Assembly: GCA_030151725.1 (NCBI GenBank)
Contig: JASLDD010000290.1
Span: 25,469-89,468, forward strand
Length of the DNA: 64,000 nucleotides
Source of the DNA: Solirubrobacteraceae bacterium
Lineage (GTDB): Bacteria > Actinomycetota > Thermoleophilia > Solirubrobacterales > Solirubrobacteraceae
Reading direction: 5' to 3'
The position numbers and the translations under genes were made by a program. Below, piece after piece: positions 1 to 8,115 of this stretch. Below the pieces are notes generated by a model that saw nothing but the letters and a program-made list of their open reading frames with translations, was not told the DNA's origin and made no database searches. Numbering within the stretch: the stretch's first letter is position 1; every line of letters begins with the position of its first letter.

Positions 1-510
1 GTGGTGCTGATGCTCCGGCGAGGCGCGTTTGAGCCCGTAGCGACAGGCGCCGGTGGTGGCGCGCGGCAGTCGCAGCTTGCGGTCGAGCTCGCCGGCAGCG
101 CGCGCAGCGAGCGCCTCGAGCTGCGCGAGGCGCCGGCCGGGGACGTGGACATTGCCAAGGCGGACTTCCTCGTCTCGATCGGGCGTAGCGTGGGCGAGGC
201 GCGCGTCGGGGAGCTCGAGCGCTTGGCGCAGCGACTGGGGGCGACGCTGTCGGCGTCGGGTCCGCCGGTGGAGGGAGGCTGGGTGGCGAGGACGCGCAAG
301 GTCGGCCAATCAGGGCGGACGGTCGCCCCGCGCGTGTATCTGGCGCTGGGCATCTCCGGCGCGCCGCAGCACCTGGCCGGAATGTCCAAGGCCAGGACGA
401 TCATCGCGGTCAACACCGACCCCGATGCACGGATCTTCGACGTGGCCCACTATGGTGCCGTTGCCGATCTGTTCGAGGTCACTGCCGAGCTCGAACGCCG
501 GCTCTCCTAG
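1..510 (+). CDS. etfA: Electron transfer flavoprotein alpha subunit, C-terminal part (5' truncated by window)
   Basis: This is the C-terminal FAD-binding domain of the ETF alpha subunit, which passes electrons from acyl-CoA dehydrogenases to the respiratory chain. The segments GRSVGEARVGELERLAQRLG, a VGQSGRTVAPRVYLALGISG stretch and AVNTDPDARIFDVAHYGAVAD are the family's FAD-binding and C-terminal signatures. Full-length ETF alpha is about 310-330 residues, so the gene starts upstream of the window and the GTG at position 1 is not its true start. It ends 3 bp before an acyl-CoA dehydrogenase, its natural electron donor, so the two are almost certainly cotranscribed. Confidence 0.93.
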   Translation: MVLMLRRGAFEPVATGAGGGARQSQLAVELAGSARSERLELREAPAGDVDIAKADFLVSIGRSVGEARVGELERLAQRLGATLSASGPPVEGGWVARTRKVGQSGRTVAPRVYLALGISGAPQHLAGMSKARTIIAVNTDPDARIFDVAHYGAVADLFEVTAELERRLS

Positions 511-513
511 CCC

Positions 514-1671
514 ATGGATTTCACAGAGCCAGAGGATGCCCGCGCCATCCGGGACGCGGTGCGGGCGCTGTGCGCTCGCTTTCCGGGCGAGTACTGGCGT
601 GGCCTCGAGCCGGATCGCTATCCGAGCGAGTTCGTGGCTGCGCTCGCCGAGCAGGGCTGGCTGGCTGCCCTGATCCCGGAGGAGTACGGGGGCTCCGGCC
701 TGGCGCTTTCGACGGCGAGCACGATCCTCGAGGAGGTGTGCGCCTCGGGCGCCAACGCGGGCGCGTGTCACGCGCAGATGTACACGATGGGCACGCTGCT
801 GCGTCATGGAAGCGATGCCATGAAGAGCGCCTACCTGCCGGAGATCGCGGCGGGCCGGCTGCGCCTGCAGGCATTTGCCGTGACAGAGCCGGACGCGGGA
901 TCGGACACCACGCAGATCGCAACTCGCGCCGAGCGCACGGCGGACGGCTATGTGGTCAACGGGCAGAAGATCTGGACCTCCCGCGCCGAGCACTCCGACC
1001 TGATGGTGCTGCTCGCGCGCACGACGCCGATCGAGCAGACCCCCAAGCGCACGGCGGGCCTGTCGGTCTTCTTGGTGGACATGCGCGAGCGCGGAGCGCA
1101 GCTGACGATCAGGCCGATCAAGACGATGATCAACCACGCCACCACGGAGGTCTTCTTCGAGAACCTGAGGCTTCCCGCGGATGCCCTCATCGGCGAGGAA
1201 GGTGAGGGCTTCGGCTACATCCTCGACGGCATGAATGCAGAGCGCATCCTGATCGCGGCGGAGTGCATCGGCGACTGTCGCTTCTTCCTCGACCGCGCCG
1301 TGGCCTACGCGAGCGAACGGGTCGTGTTCGGGCACCCGATCGGCGCCAATCAGGGCGTCCAGTTCCCGCTTGCGCGGGCGTACATGGCGATGAGCGCCGC
1401 CGACCTCGTGCGCTGGAAGGCTGCATGGCTGTACGACCAGGGGTTGCCCGCGGGAGCTGAGGCGAACATGGCCAAGTACCTCGCCTCGGAGGCCTCTTGG
1501 GAAGCGGCCAACGCCGCGCTGGACGCGCACGGGGGCTTTGGCTTCGCCCAGGAGTACGACATCGAGCGCAAGTTCCGCGAGACGCGCCTTTATAAGACAG
1601 CCCCTGTCAACAACAACCTGATCCAGGCCTACGTCGGCCAGCACGTGCTCGGGCTGCCGCGCTCGTATTGA
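514..1671 (+). CDS. Acyl-CoA dehydrogenase
   Basis: A flavoenzyme of 385 residues that oxidises an acyl-CoA to the 2,3-enoyl-CoA and hands the electrons to ETF. The N-terminal helical domain (LIPEEYGGSGLAL), the middle beta domain (FAVTEPDAGSDTT, then NGQKIWTSRAEHSDL) and the C-terminal helical domain (DAHGGFGFAQEYDIERKFRETRLYK) are all present and of normal length. It follows the ETF alpha gene by 3 bp. Its position at the edge of the hydantoinase/aminotransferase island suggests that it acts on a CoA ester from that pathway; the substrate cannot be read from the sequence. Confidence 0.93.
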   Translation: MDFTEPEDARAIRDAVRALCARFPGEYWRGLEPDRYPSEFVAALAEQGWLAALIPEEYGGSGLALSTASTILEEVCASGANAGACHAQMYTMGTLLRHGSDAMKSAYLPEIAAGRLRLQAFAVTEPDAGSDTTQIATRAERTADGYVVNGQKIWTSRAEHSDLMVLLARTTPIEQTPKRTAGLSVFLVDMRERGAQLTIRPIKTMINHATTEVFFENLRLPADALIGEEGEGFGYILDGMNAERILIAAECIGDCRFFLDRAVAYASERVVFGHPIGANQGVQFPLARAYMAMSAADLVRWKAAWLYDQGLPAGAEANMAKYLASEASWEAANAALDAHGGFGFAQEYDIERKFRETRLYKTAPVNNNLIQAYVGQHVLGLPRSY

Positions 1672-1676
1672 GCGAT

Positions 1677-2261
1677 TCAGGCGCCGTTGTGCTTTGGGTA
1701 TTCGTGAACTGAGACCAGCCGCACCGGCCCCTCGACCACGCGGTAGGTGTGCGGACGGTCGGCGCGGAAGCTGATCAGGTCGCCCTGACCGAGGGTCTCG
1801 GAGAAGGACTCTGTCGATATCTCAACGACTCCCGCTGCGACTGTGATGTGCTCGAAGATCCCGCTCACATGCGCGCTCGCATGGCGCACGGCCCCCTCGT
1901 CGAGCACGAGTGTGTAGATCTCAATCAGCGCGCCCCCGGTACGGGTGAGCATGTGGCGAATCACCAGGCCATCGCTGTCGAGTCCAGCCTGGTCGATGGC
2001 GATCACAGATGCGTCGTCGGAGCGCACCACCGACACGTCGTCGGTGGGAGGCTCGTCGTGGAAGAGGCTCGCAAACGGCACGCCCAGGGCGGCCGCGAGC
2101 GCCCACACGGTGTCGATCGACGGGTTGCCCTGCCCGCGCTCGATCAACGACACGGTCGACTTGGCCACGCCGGCCTGTTCGGCCAACGCGGAGAGGGTCA
2201 TCTCGCGCGTCATCCTCCAGCGACGCAGGTTGCGCGCGATCGGCTGAACGGCCCCTGGCAC
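1677..2261 (-). CDS. XRE-family regulator with C-terminal cupin domain
   Basis: A 194-residue transcription factor. Residues 8-62 form a lambda-repressor-type HTH (RNLRRWRMTREMTLSALAEQ, then AGVAKSTVSLIERGQGNPS). After a linker, residues of about 110-190 form a small cupin (SGIFEHITVAAGVVEIS, and FRADRPHTYRV), which in this family binds a small-molecule effector. The GTG at 2261 is preferred because the upstream frame would run through the divergent promoter and site A and overlap the aminotransferase start. The gene is divergent from the first aminotransferase and converges on the acyl-CoA dehydrogenase. It is one of two candidate regulators for the island's shared operator. Confidence 0.88.
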   Translation of the reverse strand: MPGAVQPIARNLRRWRMTREMTLSALAEQAGVAKSTVSLIERGQGNPSIDTVWALAAALGVPFASLFHDEPPTDDVSVVRSDDASVIAIDQAGLDSDGLVIRHMLTRTGGALIEIYTLVLDEGAVRHASAHVSGIFEHITVAAGVVEISTESFSETLGQGDLISFRADRPHTYRVVEGPVRLVSVHEYPKHNGA

Positions 2262-2319
2262 GGCGCTAGTTGTACCGCAAGGATGGGCGCACAAGTAGTT
2301 GACTCCCAGTGGTAGAATA

Positions 2320-2349
2320 TATCGGTCCACAAGCCAAGATATCGAACGC
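2320..2349. promoter_or_regulatory. Operator site A of the island
   Basis: The site begins TATCGGTCCA and ends GATATCGAACGC, between the divergent starts of the XRE-cupin gene (2261) and aminotransferase 1 (2371). It matches site B (11479-11508) at 25 of 30 positions by eye. It belongs to the ATAYCGRYC..TCG family found in front of the other island operons. Confidence 0.6.
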
Positions 2350-2370
2350 CGTCTTAGGAGCCTCCGGAAG

Positions 2371-3672
2371 ATGACCAATGTGGTGCTGCGCGCGGATGCG
2401 CGAGCGAGCGTCGAGGACGTCTACCGCCGCCGTACTCCCCGCTCGGCGCAGGCGATGGAGCGCGCGCGGCGCTACATGGTGCGGGGCATCACGCGAGGCT
2501 GGGGCTATCACCTTCCCTACCCGATCGTGGGAGCACGCGGCGAAGGCCCGTACCTGTTCGATCTCGACAACAACCGCTACGTCGACCTCGCCAACAACGG
2601 CCTGAGCCTGATCCACGGTCACGCCTTCCCGCCGGTCGTCCAGGCGCTGAAGGCGGCGGTCGAGCGAGGCAGCGGCTGGCTGGTGGCCTCCGAGGAGCAG
2701 ATCGACTTCGCGCAGTTGCTGTGTGAGCGGATCGAGGTGTACGAGCGTGTGCGCTTCACGAACTCGGGGACCGAGTCGGGCATGCTGGCAATGAAAGTCG
2801 CCCGTGCATTCACGGGTCGGGGCGCGGTGCTGAAGGCGATCGACGGCTTCCACGGCTCGTTCGACGATCTCGAGGTCGGGCTGTATGACCGCCCGGAGGT
2901 TCCCGGCCGTGTGTATCTGGCTCCGTTCGGCGACGCGGAGGCGTTTGAGCGCAAGCTGGCCGAGCACGGCGAGGAGATCGCCGCGGTGGTGCTCGAGCCG
3001 CTGATGTTCAGCGGCCTGGTCACGACCGCGCCGCCGGGCTTCCTCAAGCGTGTCCAGGAGGCGGCCAGGCGCGCGGGCGCGCTGTTCGTGCTCGACGACT
3101 GCCTGATGCTGCGGCTTGCCTTCGGCGGCTCGGCGGAGCGCTATGCGCTCGAGCCCGACCTGACGTTCCTCGGCAAGTTCATCGGCGGAGGCATGCCGAT
3201 GGGTGTGCTCGGGGGGCGGGAGGAGATCATGGAGGTGCTCGACCCGTACCGTCCCGAGCCGCTCTACCACGGTGGCTCGTTCAACGGGAACCTGCTATCG
3301 AGCGTGGCCGGACGGGTGAGCCTCGAACACTTCACAGCGGAGACGATCGCGGCGATGGACGCGCGCACCGAGAGCCTGCAGGCGGCGCTGCGCGCCGAGG
3401 CCGACGCGCTTGGCCTGCCGCTGACGATCGTGGGCGAAGGCTCGGTCCTGGGCGTGTACGTCACCTCCGAGCTGCAGCGCCACGACGGGAGCTTCAACGC
3501 CGGCGAGGCCACGCAGCTGCTGCACCTGGCGGCTCTGACGCACGGCGTGCTGATGGGGCCGGGGGGCGAGATAGCGCTGTCTAGCGCCACCTCGGGCGCG
3601 GCGCTAGACCGTGCGCATGAGGGGCTGTTGAAGGCGTTGCAGGACGTAGCTCGGTTGACGACAATCCAATGA
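2371..3672 (+). CDS. Class III PLP-dependent aminotransferase 1 (glutamate-1-semialdehyde aminomutase-like)
   Basis: A 433-residue fold-type I PLP enzyme. The PLP-phosphate region FTNSGTESGMLAMKVARAFT, the FHGSFDD stretch, the LDDCL motif and the Schiff-base lysine in TFLGKFIGGGMPMGV are intact. The start at 2371 has an AGGAG ribosome site 9-12 bases upstream; frames starting earlier lie in the promoter. HemL-like sequences outside tetrapyrrole clusters are often omega- or beta-amino-acid transaminases. Here it leads an operon with RidA and a hydroxypyruvate-isomerase-like gene beside two HyuAB pairs, so a catabolic amino donor is inferred. HemL itself remains possible but less likely, because a second copy lies 2 kb away. 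Confidence 0.9.
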   Translation: MTNVVLRADARASVEDVYRRRTPRSAQAMERARRYMVRGITRGWGYHLPYPIVGARGEGPYLFDLDNNRYVDLANNGLSLIHGHAFPPVVQALKAAVERGSGWLVASEEQIDFAQLLCERIEVYERVRFTNSGTESGMLAMKVARAFTGRGAVLKAIDGFHGSFDDLEVGLYDRPEVPGRVYLAPFGDAEAFERKLAEHGEEIAAVVLEPLMFSGLVTTAPPGFLKRVQEAARRAGALFVLDDCLMLRLAFGGSAERYALEPDLTFLGKFIGGGMPMGVLGGREEIMEVLDPYRPEPLYHGGSFNGNLLSSVAGRVSLEHFTAETIAAMDARTESLQAALRAEADALGLPLTIVGEGSVLGVYVTSELQRHDGSFNAGEATQLLHLAALTHGVLMGPGGEIALSSATSGAALDRAHEGLLKALQDVARLTTIQ

Positions 3673-3690
3673 AATGAGAGGAATAGGGGT

Positions 3691-4074
3691 ATGGACAAGC
3701 AGCGCGTAGAGAGCCCGTGGGGGACCACGTTCTGTGACTCGATCAGCTTTGAAGGGCCAGGACGCTGGATCTATGTCTCAGGTCAGATCGGCGCCGATGA
3801 GAACGGCGAGATGGTCAACGACACGTTTGCGGCCGAGGCCGAGCAGTGCTTCGCGCGGATCGCAGCATCGCTTGAGAAAGCGGGCGCTCAGATGAGCGAC
3901 GTGGTCAAGATCACGGGCTACGTGACGAGCACCGATTACTACCCCGACTACGACGTGGCACGCGGCAAGGCCTTCGCGGGCAACCCCCCGAGCAGCGCCA
4001 CGGTGCAGGTGGCGGGACTGGTGGCAGACGCGCGCGTCGAGATCGAGGCCTTGGCGTTCGCCCCTCCGCGATGA
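3691..4074 (+). CDS. RidA/YjgF family protein 1
   Basis: A 127-residue RidA-superfamily protein. RidA members hydrolyse reactive enamine/imine intermediates made by PLP enzymes, or have drifted into catabolic deaminases. The core motifs are present: YVSGQIGADENGEMV, the middle helix EQCFARIAASLEKAGAQMSD, VVKITGYVTS, and the C-terminal SSATVQVAGLVADARVEIEA. The canonical arginine in the R-x-x-V-x-V motif is not seen: the equivalent run reads SSATVQV, so it is not a classical RidA1 protein. It lies 18 bp after aminotransferase 1 with a good AGAGGAA ribosome site, so it probably works on that enzyme's product. Confidence 0.9.
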   Translation: MDKQRVESPWGTTFCDSISFEGPGRWIYVSGQIGADENGEMVNDTFAAEAEQCFARIAASLEKAGAQMSDVVKITGYVTSTDYYPDYDVARGKAFAGNPPSSATVQVAGLVADARVEIEALAFAPPR

Positions 4075-4096
4075 GCCGGATGCGCCGACTCGCGCC

Positions 4097-4894
4097 ATGA
4101 GCCTCACCTGGTCGGCGCACATCTCGTGGCTGTTCGGGGAGCTGCCCTACCTGGAGCGGGTGCGGGCTGCGCGAGAGTCGGGCTTTCGGCGCATCGAAAC
4201 GGCGTGGCCGCAGAGCGCCCGCGATTGCGAGCGCCTACCGGATGCGGTGGCCGAGCACGGCGTGCAGGTGGTTTTGCTCAACTGCAATGCCGGAGATGCG
4301 CAGGGCGGCGAGCGGGGATTTCTCAACGACCCAACGAGGCGTGAGGAGGCCGAGCGCGACTTCCTGGCGGCGGCTGAGCTCGCGCAGCTTTTGGGCGCAA
4401 AGAACCTCAACGTGCTCGTCGGCAGGGCGCTGCCGGACGTCGGCCTCGCCGAGCAGAGGGGCGCGGTCGTCGATGCGCTGCGAGCGTTTGCCCCCGAGGC
4501 CCGCGCGCAAGGGCTGCGGATACTGCTGGAGCCGATCAACGCGATCGAGAACCCGGGCTATCTCCTGCCCACCCCCGCTGCTGCAGCTAAGTTGATCGAG
4601 GAGTGCGGCTCAGATGGACTGGGGATCCTGTTCGACATCTACCACGTGGCGTGCGCGGGCGACGACCCGGTGGCTGCGATCGAGTGCCATGGGCCGCTGA
4701 TCGGCCACGTGCAGATCTCCGACTTTCCCGGCCGCGGACATCCGGGCAGCGGCGAGCTGCCGATGACGGAGATCCTCGAGCAGCTTGCAGCGAGCGGCTA
4801 TGAGGGGTCAGTTGGGCTGGAGTATGCGCCGGGCGTGGACACCGTGAGCTCGCTTGCCTTCCTCGGCTACGCGCGCTATCCGGTGCAGCTGTAG
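4097..4894 (+). CDS. Hydroxypyruvate isomerase-like TIM-barrel sugar-phosphate isomerase
   Basis: A 265-residue xylose-isomerase-like (AP endonuclease family 2) barrel. It has the typical features of Hyi-type proteins: an N-terminal SAHISWLFGELPYLERVRAA, the strand-end LLEPINAIENPGYLLPT with the metal-binding glutamate, ILFDIYHVACAGDD with aspartate and histidine, IGHVQISDFPGRGHPGSGEL, and VGLEYAP with a second glutamate. These enzymes use a divalent metal to interconvert hydroxypyruvate and tartronate semialdehyde or similar short sugars. It lies 22 bp downstream of RidA 1 in the same operon and may handle the keto product of the transaminase; that is inference. Confidence 0.85.
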   Translation: MSLTWSAHISWLFGELPYLERVRAARESGFRRIETAWPQSARDCERLPDAVAEHGVQVVLLNCNAGDAQGGERGFLNDPTRREEAERDFLAAAELAQLLGAKNLNVLVGRALPDVGLAEQRGAVVDALRAFAPEARAQGLRILLEPINAIENPGYLLPTPAAAAKLIEECGSDGLGILFDIYHVACAGDDPVAAIECHGPLIGHVQISDFPGRGHPGSGELPMTEILEQLAASGYEGSVGLEYAPGVDTVSSLAFLGYARYPVQL

Positions 4895-4901
4895 GCGTGG
4901 A

Positions 4902-6179
4902 TCAGACGCGGTCCACCGCGGCCTCGGAGAGGTCTGCGACGGCGCCCCGCAGGGCGGCGCTCGCCTGGGCGATCTCAAGGTCGGTCAATGCGGTGCACAG
5001 GCCGAACTCGCCACCGATGCCGTAGTAGACGCCGCGATTGACGGCCGCGAGGTGCAGCAGCTTGGTCGCGTCCCAGTCGATCTCCCCGCCGTCTTCGTCG
5101 AGGGCATAGAGGCCAAAGGCGGAGCCCACGCCGCTGGTGCGCAGGGGCACGCCGGCCGCCTGCGAGGCGGCGCTGAGGTCCTCGCGAAGAGCGTCGCCCT
5201 GGGCGTCGATCCGCTCGATGTCGGCGGCGGTGAGGTCGCGCACGGCGATCGTGCCGGCGATCATCCCGAGCAGGTTGCCGTTGAAGGACCCGCCGTGGTA
5301 CAGCGGGCGCTCGGGGTGCAGGTCGAAGGCGCTCATCAACTCGGCCGAGGCGGCCACGACTCCGACGGGCAGCCCGCCGCCGATCCACTTGCCCAGGCAG
5401 GTGATGTCTGCGGTGAGCCCGAAGCGCTCCGCTGAGCCGCCCTCGGCCAACCTGAACATGAGGCAGTCGTCGAGGATGAACAGCACGCCTGCCTCGCGAG
5501 CGAGCTCGCACAGTGCCGGTAGGAAGCCGTCTGGCGGGGGCGTGACAACGCCCGTGTACTGCACCGGCTCGACCACGATCGCGGCCACCTCGCCGGGGTG
5601 GCGCTCGAGCGCCGCGCGGTAGCTGTCGAGGTCGCCGAAGGTGGCCAGTGCGACGCGCCCGGCGAGCTCGCCCTGTCCCTGCAGACCCACCTCCAGATCG
5701 TCATAGGAGCCGTGGTAGCCGTGCCAGGCCTTGACGATCAGCTGGCGCTGGGTGACGTGGCGGGCGAGTTTGACGGCGAGCATGGTGGCCTCTGTGCCCG
5801 TGTTCGCAAAGCGCACCTGCTCGGCGCCGGGCACGCGCGCGCGCAGCAGCTCGGCGAACTCGATCTGCGCATCGGAGGTCCCGGGCCAGGCGGTGCCGCG
5901 GGCGAGCACCGGACGCAATGCGTCTTCGATCGGGCCATAGGCGTGTCCGTGCATGAGGCTCAGGCCGTTGCTGAATAGGTCGATGTAGCGGTTGCCGTCG
6001 ACGTCGTAGAGAGTGGCTCCGCGACCACGCTCGAAGACGACCGGATATGGCGCAAACCAGCTGAGCGTGCGCGTCAGGCCGCGGGGCATCGAGCGGGCGG
6101 CCCGCTCCATCATCTGGGCCGAGGCCGGGGTGAGCCGCTCGTACTCCTGCTGGATGGCCGTCTTCTCGTACTCAGGCAC
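4902..6179 (-). CDS. Class III PLP-dependent aminotransferase 2
   Basis: A 425-residue paralogue of aminotransferase 1 (2371-3672). It carries the same markers: RFANTGTEATMLAVKLARHVT, WHGYHGSYDDLEVG, FILDDCLMFRLAEGGSAERF, and the PLP lysine in TCLGKWIGGGLPVGVV. The GTG at 6179 is chosen because a GGGAGGAG ribosome site sits just upstream of it; the frame stays open further but without such a site. The shared GSAERF and LYHGGSFNGNL runs show that the two aminotransferases are closely related and arose by duplication or paired acquisition. It ends 7 bp from the convergent isomerase gene. Confidence 0.9.
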   Translation of the reverse strand: MPEYEKTAIQQEYERLTPASAQMMERAARSMPRGLTRTLSWFAPYPVVFERGRGATLYDVDGNRYIDLFSNGLSLMHGHAYGPIEDALRPVLARGTAWPGTSDAQIEFAELLRARVPGAEQVRFANTGTEATMLAVKLARHVTQRQLIVKAWHGYHGSYDDLEVGLQGQGELAGRVALATFGDLDSYRAALERHPGEVAAIVVEPVQYTGVVTPPPDGFLPALCELAREAGVLFILDDCLMFRLAEGGSAERFGLTADITCLGKWIGGGLPVGVVAASAELMSAFDLHPERPLYHGGSFNGNLLGMIAGTIAVRDLTAADIERIDAQGDALREDLSAASQAAGVPLRTSGVGSAFGLYALDEDGGEIDWDATKLLHLAAVNRGVYYGIGGEFGLCTALTDLEIAQASAALRGAVADLSEAAVDRV

Positions 6180-6236
6180 GTGCTCTCGGCTCCTCCCGGC
6201 GCACTGGCCTACGCACCGGCGACCCACTTGGACTTT

Positions 6237-6256
6237 ATATCGACTGGCTGATATGC
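6237..6256. promoter_or_regulatory. Operator site C of the island
   Basis: On the minus strand this reads GCATATCAGCCAGTCGATAT, 58-77 bp upstream of the aminotransferase 2 start and beyond the hyuB1 stop. It shares GCATATC and AGTCGAT with site F (21274-21294). Confidence 0.55.
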
Positions 6257-6303
6257 ATCATACCCGAGGCGAGCTACTGCACGCAAGGTGCTCTCAACGG
6301 ATC

Positions 6304-8115
6304 TCAACTGGCACCGCCATTTAGGGTGGCGCGCGCGGCCAGGAGGGCCTCGCGACGCTCGCGAGTGCCCGGCACGTCGACGGCCAACCCGCCGCCGGGA
6401 CCGTGCTCGGAAAGCGCCACGCCGTAGACGTCGTGCGCGGCCTTGGCGCTGATCCAGCGCTCGAGCACATCGTTCAAGACCGCCTCTGGGTCGCGCTCCA
6501 GCGGGTCTCCGTAGCCACCGCCCCCGGCCTCCACGCCGCGAATCCACTGTCCGAGCTCGAGCAGCGAGTCCCCCACGGGCTCCACTTCGCGCTCTGAGCC
6601 GTCGCTGTCGATGATGCTCGCCGAGGCCGCTGTGCCGGGCAGCCCGCCGCGCACGCCCTGGGGCGCGTTGCGGGCGAAGTCGGCGAGGTAGAACGCGCGC
6701 AGGGGAGTCGCGCGCGGCCCGTAGACGACCTCGGATGCGGGCCCACCGCGCAGGCGTCCCGCGCCGCCTGAGTCGGCCAGCAGACGGTAGGAGCGGAACT
6801 GCAGCGGATAGGTGCGCTCGAGCATCTCGACGCTGTCGATGTAGATGGTCTTGGAGCAGTCGGGCATCGCGTAGGTGATCCAGCCGTCGCAGTGGGGCGA
6901 GGCGGGGCCGCCGTTGTTGCCGATGACCATCTCGCTGACGTAGGGCTCGCCGCTGTCCGGATAGGTGCCGGAGAAGACCGCGTAGCCGACACCCATCGCA
7001 CCGGCGCCCTCGGCCAGGCCCTGGCCGTCGCCGAGCTGACAGAAGGCGCTCTGGGCCGCGTTGATCATGCGGTTGAGGACGTTGGTGGTCGCAACGGAGG
7101 CCGAGTAGGGCTCGGTCAGCCCGCCCATGATCGATCCCTCGCGGAGCAGCACCTCGACGCGGCGGAAGGACCCGGCGTTGCGCGGTATGTCCTCCTCGAG
7201 GCAGTTGAGCAGCGCGATTATGCAGCCGCCGCGGGCGCAGCTCTCGGAGACGTTGAGGCCGAAAGGAATGCAGTCGGGGTTCTCGCGCAAGTCAAAGCTC
7301 ACGCGCCCCGCCTCTGGATCGACGTCGATCGTGACGTTGACCTCGACGCCGTCGGGCAGGCCTGGGATCGGGTCGTGATGGGAGATCGCGCGCAGCTGAC
7401 GGGCGGGCAGCTTGCGGATCGCCTGCTCCATCGAGCGCTCGGAGTAGTCGAGCCAGGCGGTGATGAACGAGCGGATCGTCTCGACGCCGTAGCGCGCGAT
7501 CACCTCCTGCAGGCGGCGCTCGCCGATGCGCGCGGCGCCCATCGCGGCGAGGTAGTCCCCGTACCAGACGTCGGGTACGCGGATGCGCCGCCGGCACATG
7601 CGGATGATGTCCTCGATGTCGCGGTAGTCCTCCTGGACCTTCACGCACGGGAAGAGCAGGCCCCCCTCGGCGTACACGTCCTCGACGTAGGTGACGTAGG
7701 TGGAGGGCTCGGCGTTGCCGCAGTCTGCCTGGTGGGCCTTGGCGGAGGCGGTGAAGATGTGCTCGCCGTCGATGAAGACGGGCACGAGGATGGTGTGGTC
7801 GGCGGTGTGGGTGTTGCCGAGCATGGGGTCGTTGTGCAGGTAGGCGTCTCCCTCGCGCAGGTCGGGGTGAAGCTCGCGCATGGAGCTCGTCTGCAGCCCT
7901 GCGCCGAGCACGTGCACCTGCAGCCCCTCGGCGGCCGCGAGCAGCTGATCGTCGGCGGTGATGATCGAGCAGGAGAAGTCGCGAGCCATGTTCAGGATCG
8001 AGCTGCGCCCGGTGCGAAAGAGCGTGTTGGTCATCTCGCGCACGATCGCTTCGAAGCGATGCGCGAGCACTGCCATCAGCGTTGGGTCGAGCTCGCCGGT
8101 CGTCTGCGGGTTCAT
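6304..8115 (-). CDS. hyuB: Hydantoinase B/oxoprolinase subunit 1 (HyuB-type)
   Basis: A 603-residue HyuB-family subunit. Together with HyuA it forms an ATP-dependent amidohydrolase; known family substrates are N-methylhydantoin, 5-oxoproline and caprolactam, and acetone and acetophenone carboxylases are related. Landmarks are the N-terminal FEAIVREMTNTLFRTGRSSI, ARDFSCSIITADDQLLAAAEG, the metal-binding-like AYLHNDPMLGNTHTADHTI, and the C-terminal LPGTAASASIIDSD with GGGGYGDPLERDPEAV. Its ATG overlaps the hyuA1 stop by 4 bp, so translation is coupled. It is the last gene of the operon RidA2-HyuA1-HyuB1. Confidence 0.92.
   Translation of the reverse strand: MNPQTTGELDPTLMAVLAHRFEAIVREMTNTLFRTGRSSILNMARDFSCSIITADDQLLAAAEGLQVHVLGAGLQTSSMRELHPDLREGDAYLHNDPMLGNTHTADHTILVPVFIDGEHIFTASAKAHQADCGNAEPSTYVTYVEDVYAEGGLLFPCVKVQEDYRDIEDIIRMCRRRIRVPDVWYGDYLAAMGAARIGERRLQEVIARYGVETIRSFITAWLDYSERSMEQAIRKLPARQLRAISHHDPIPGLPDGVEVNVTIDVDPEAGRVSFDLRENPDCIPFGLNVSESCARGGCIIALLNCLEEDIPRNAGSFRRVEVLLREGSIMGGLTEPYSASVATTNVLNRMINAAQSAFCQLGDGQGLAEGAGAMGVGYAVFSGTYPDSGEPYVSEMVIGNNGGPASPHCDGWITYAMPDCSKTIYIDSVEMLERTYPLQFRSYRLLADSGGAGRLRGGPASEVVYGPRATPLRAFYLADFARNAPQGVRGGLPGTAASASIIDSDGSEREVEPVGDSLLELGQWIRGVEAGGGGYGDPLERDPEAVLNDVLERWISAKAAHDVYGVALSEHGPGGGLAVDVPGTRERREALLAARATLNGGAS

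Noticed and set aside
310..1644. Long open frame on the minus strand antisense to the acyl-CoA dehydrogenase
   Set aside because: It is a by-product of high GC third positions; the translation is low-complexity, without family patterns, and the plus strand carries clear enzyme motifs.
2262..2378. Longer N-terminus for the XRE-cupin regulator
   Set aside because: It would run through the divergent promoter, site A and the aminotransferase start; the GTG at 2261 fits the family N-terminus.
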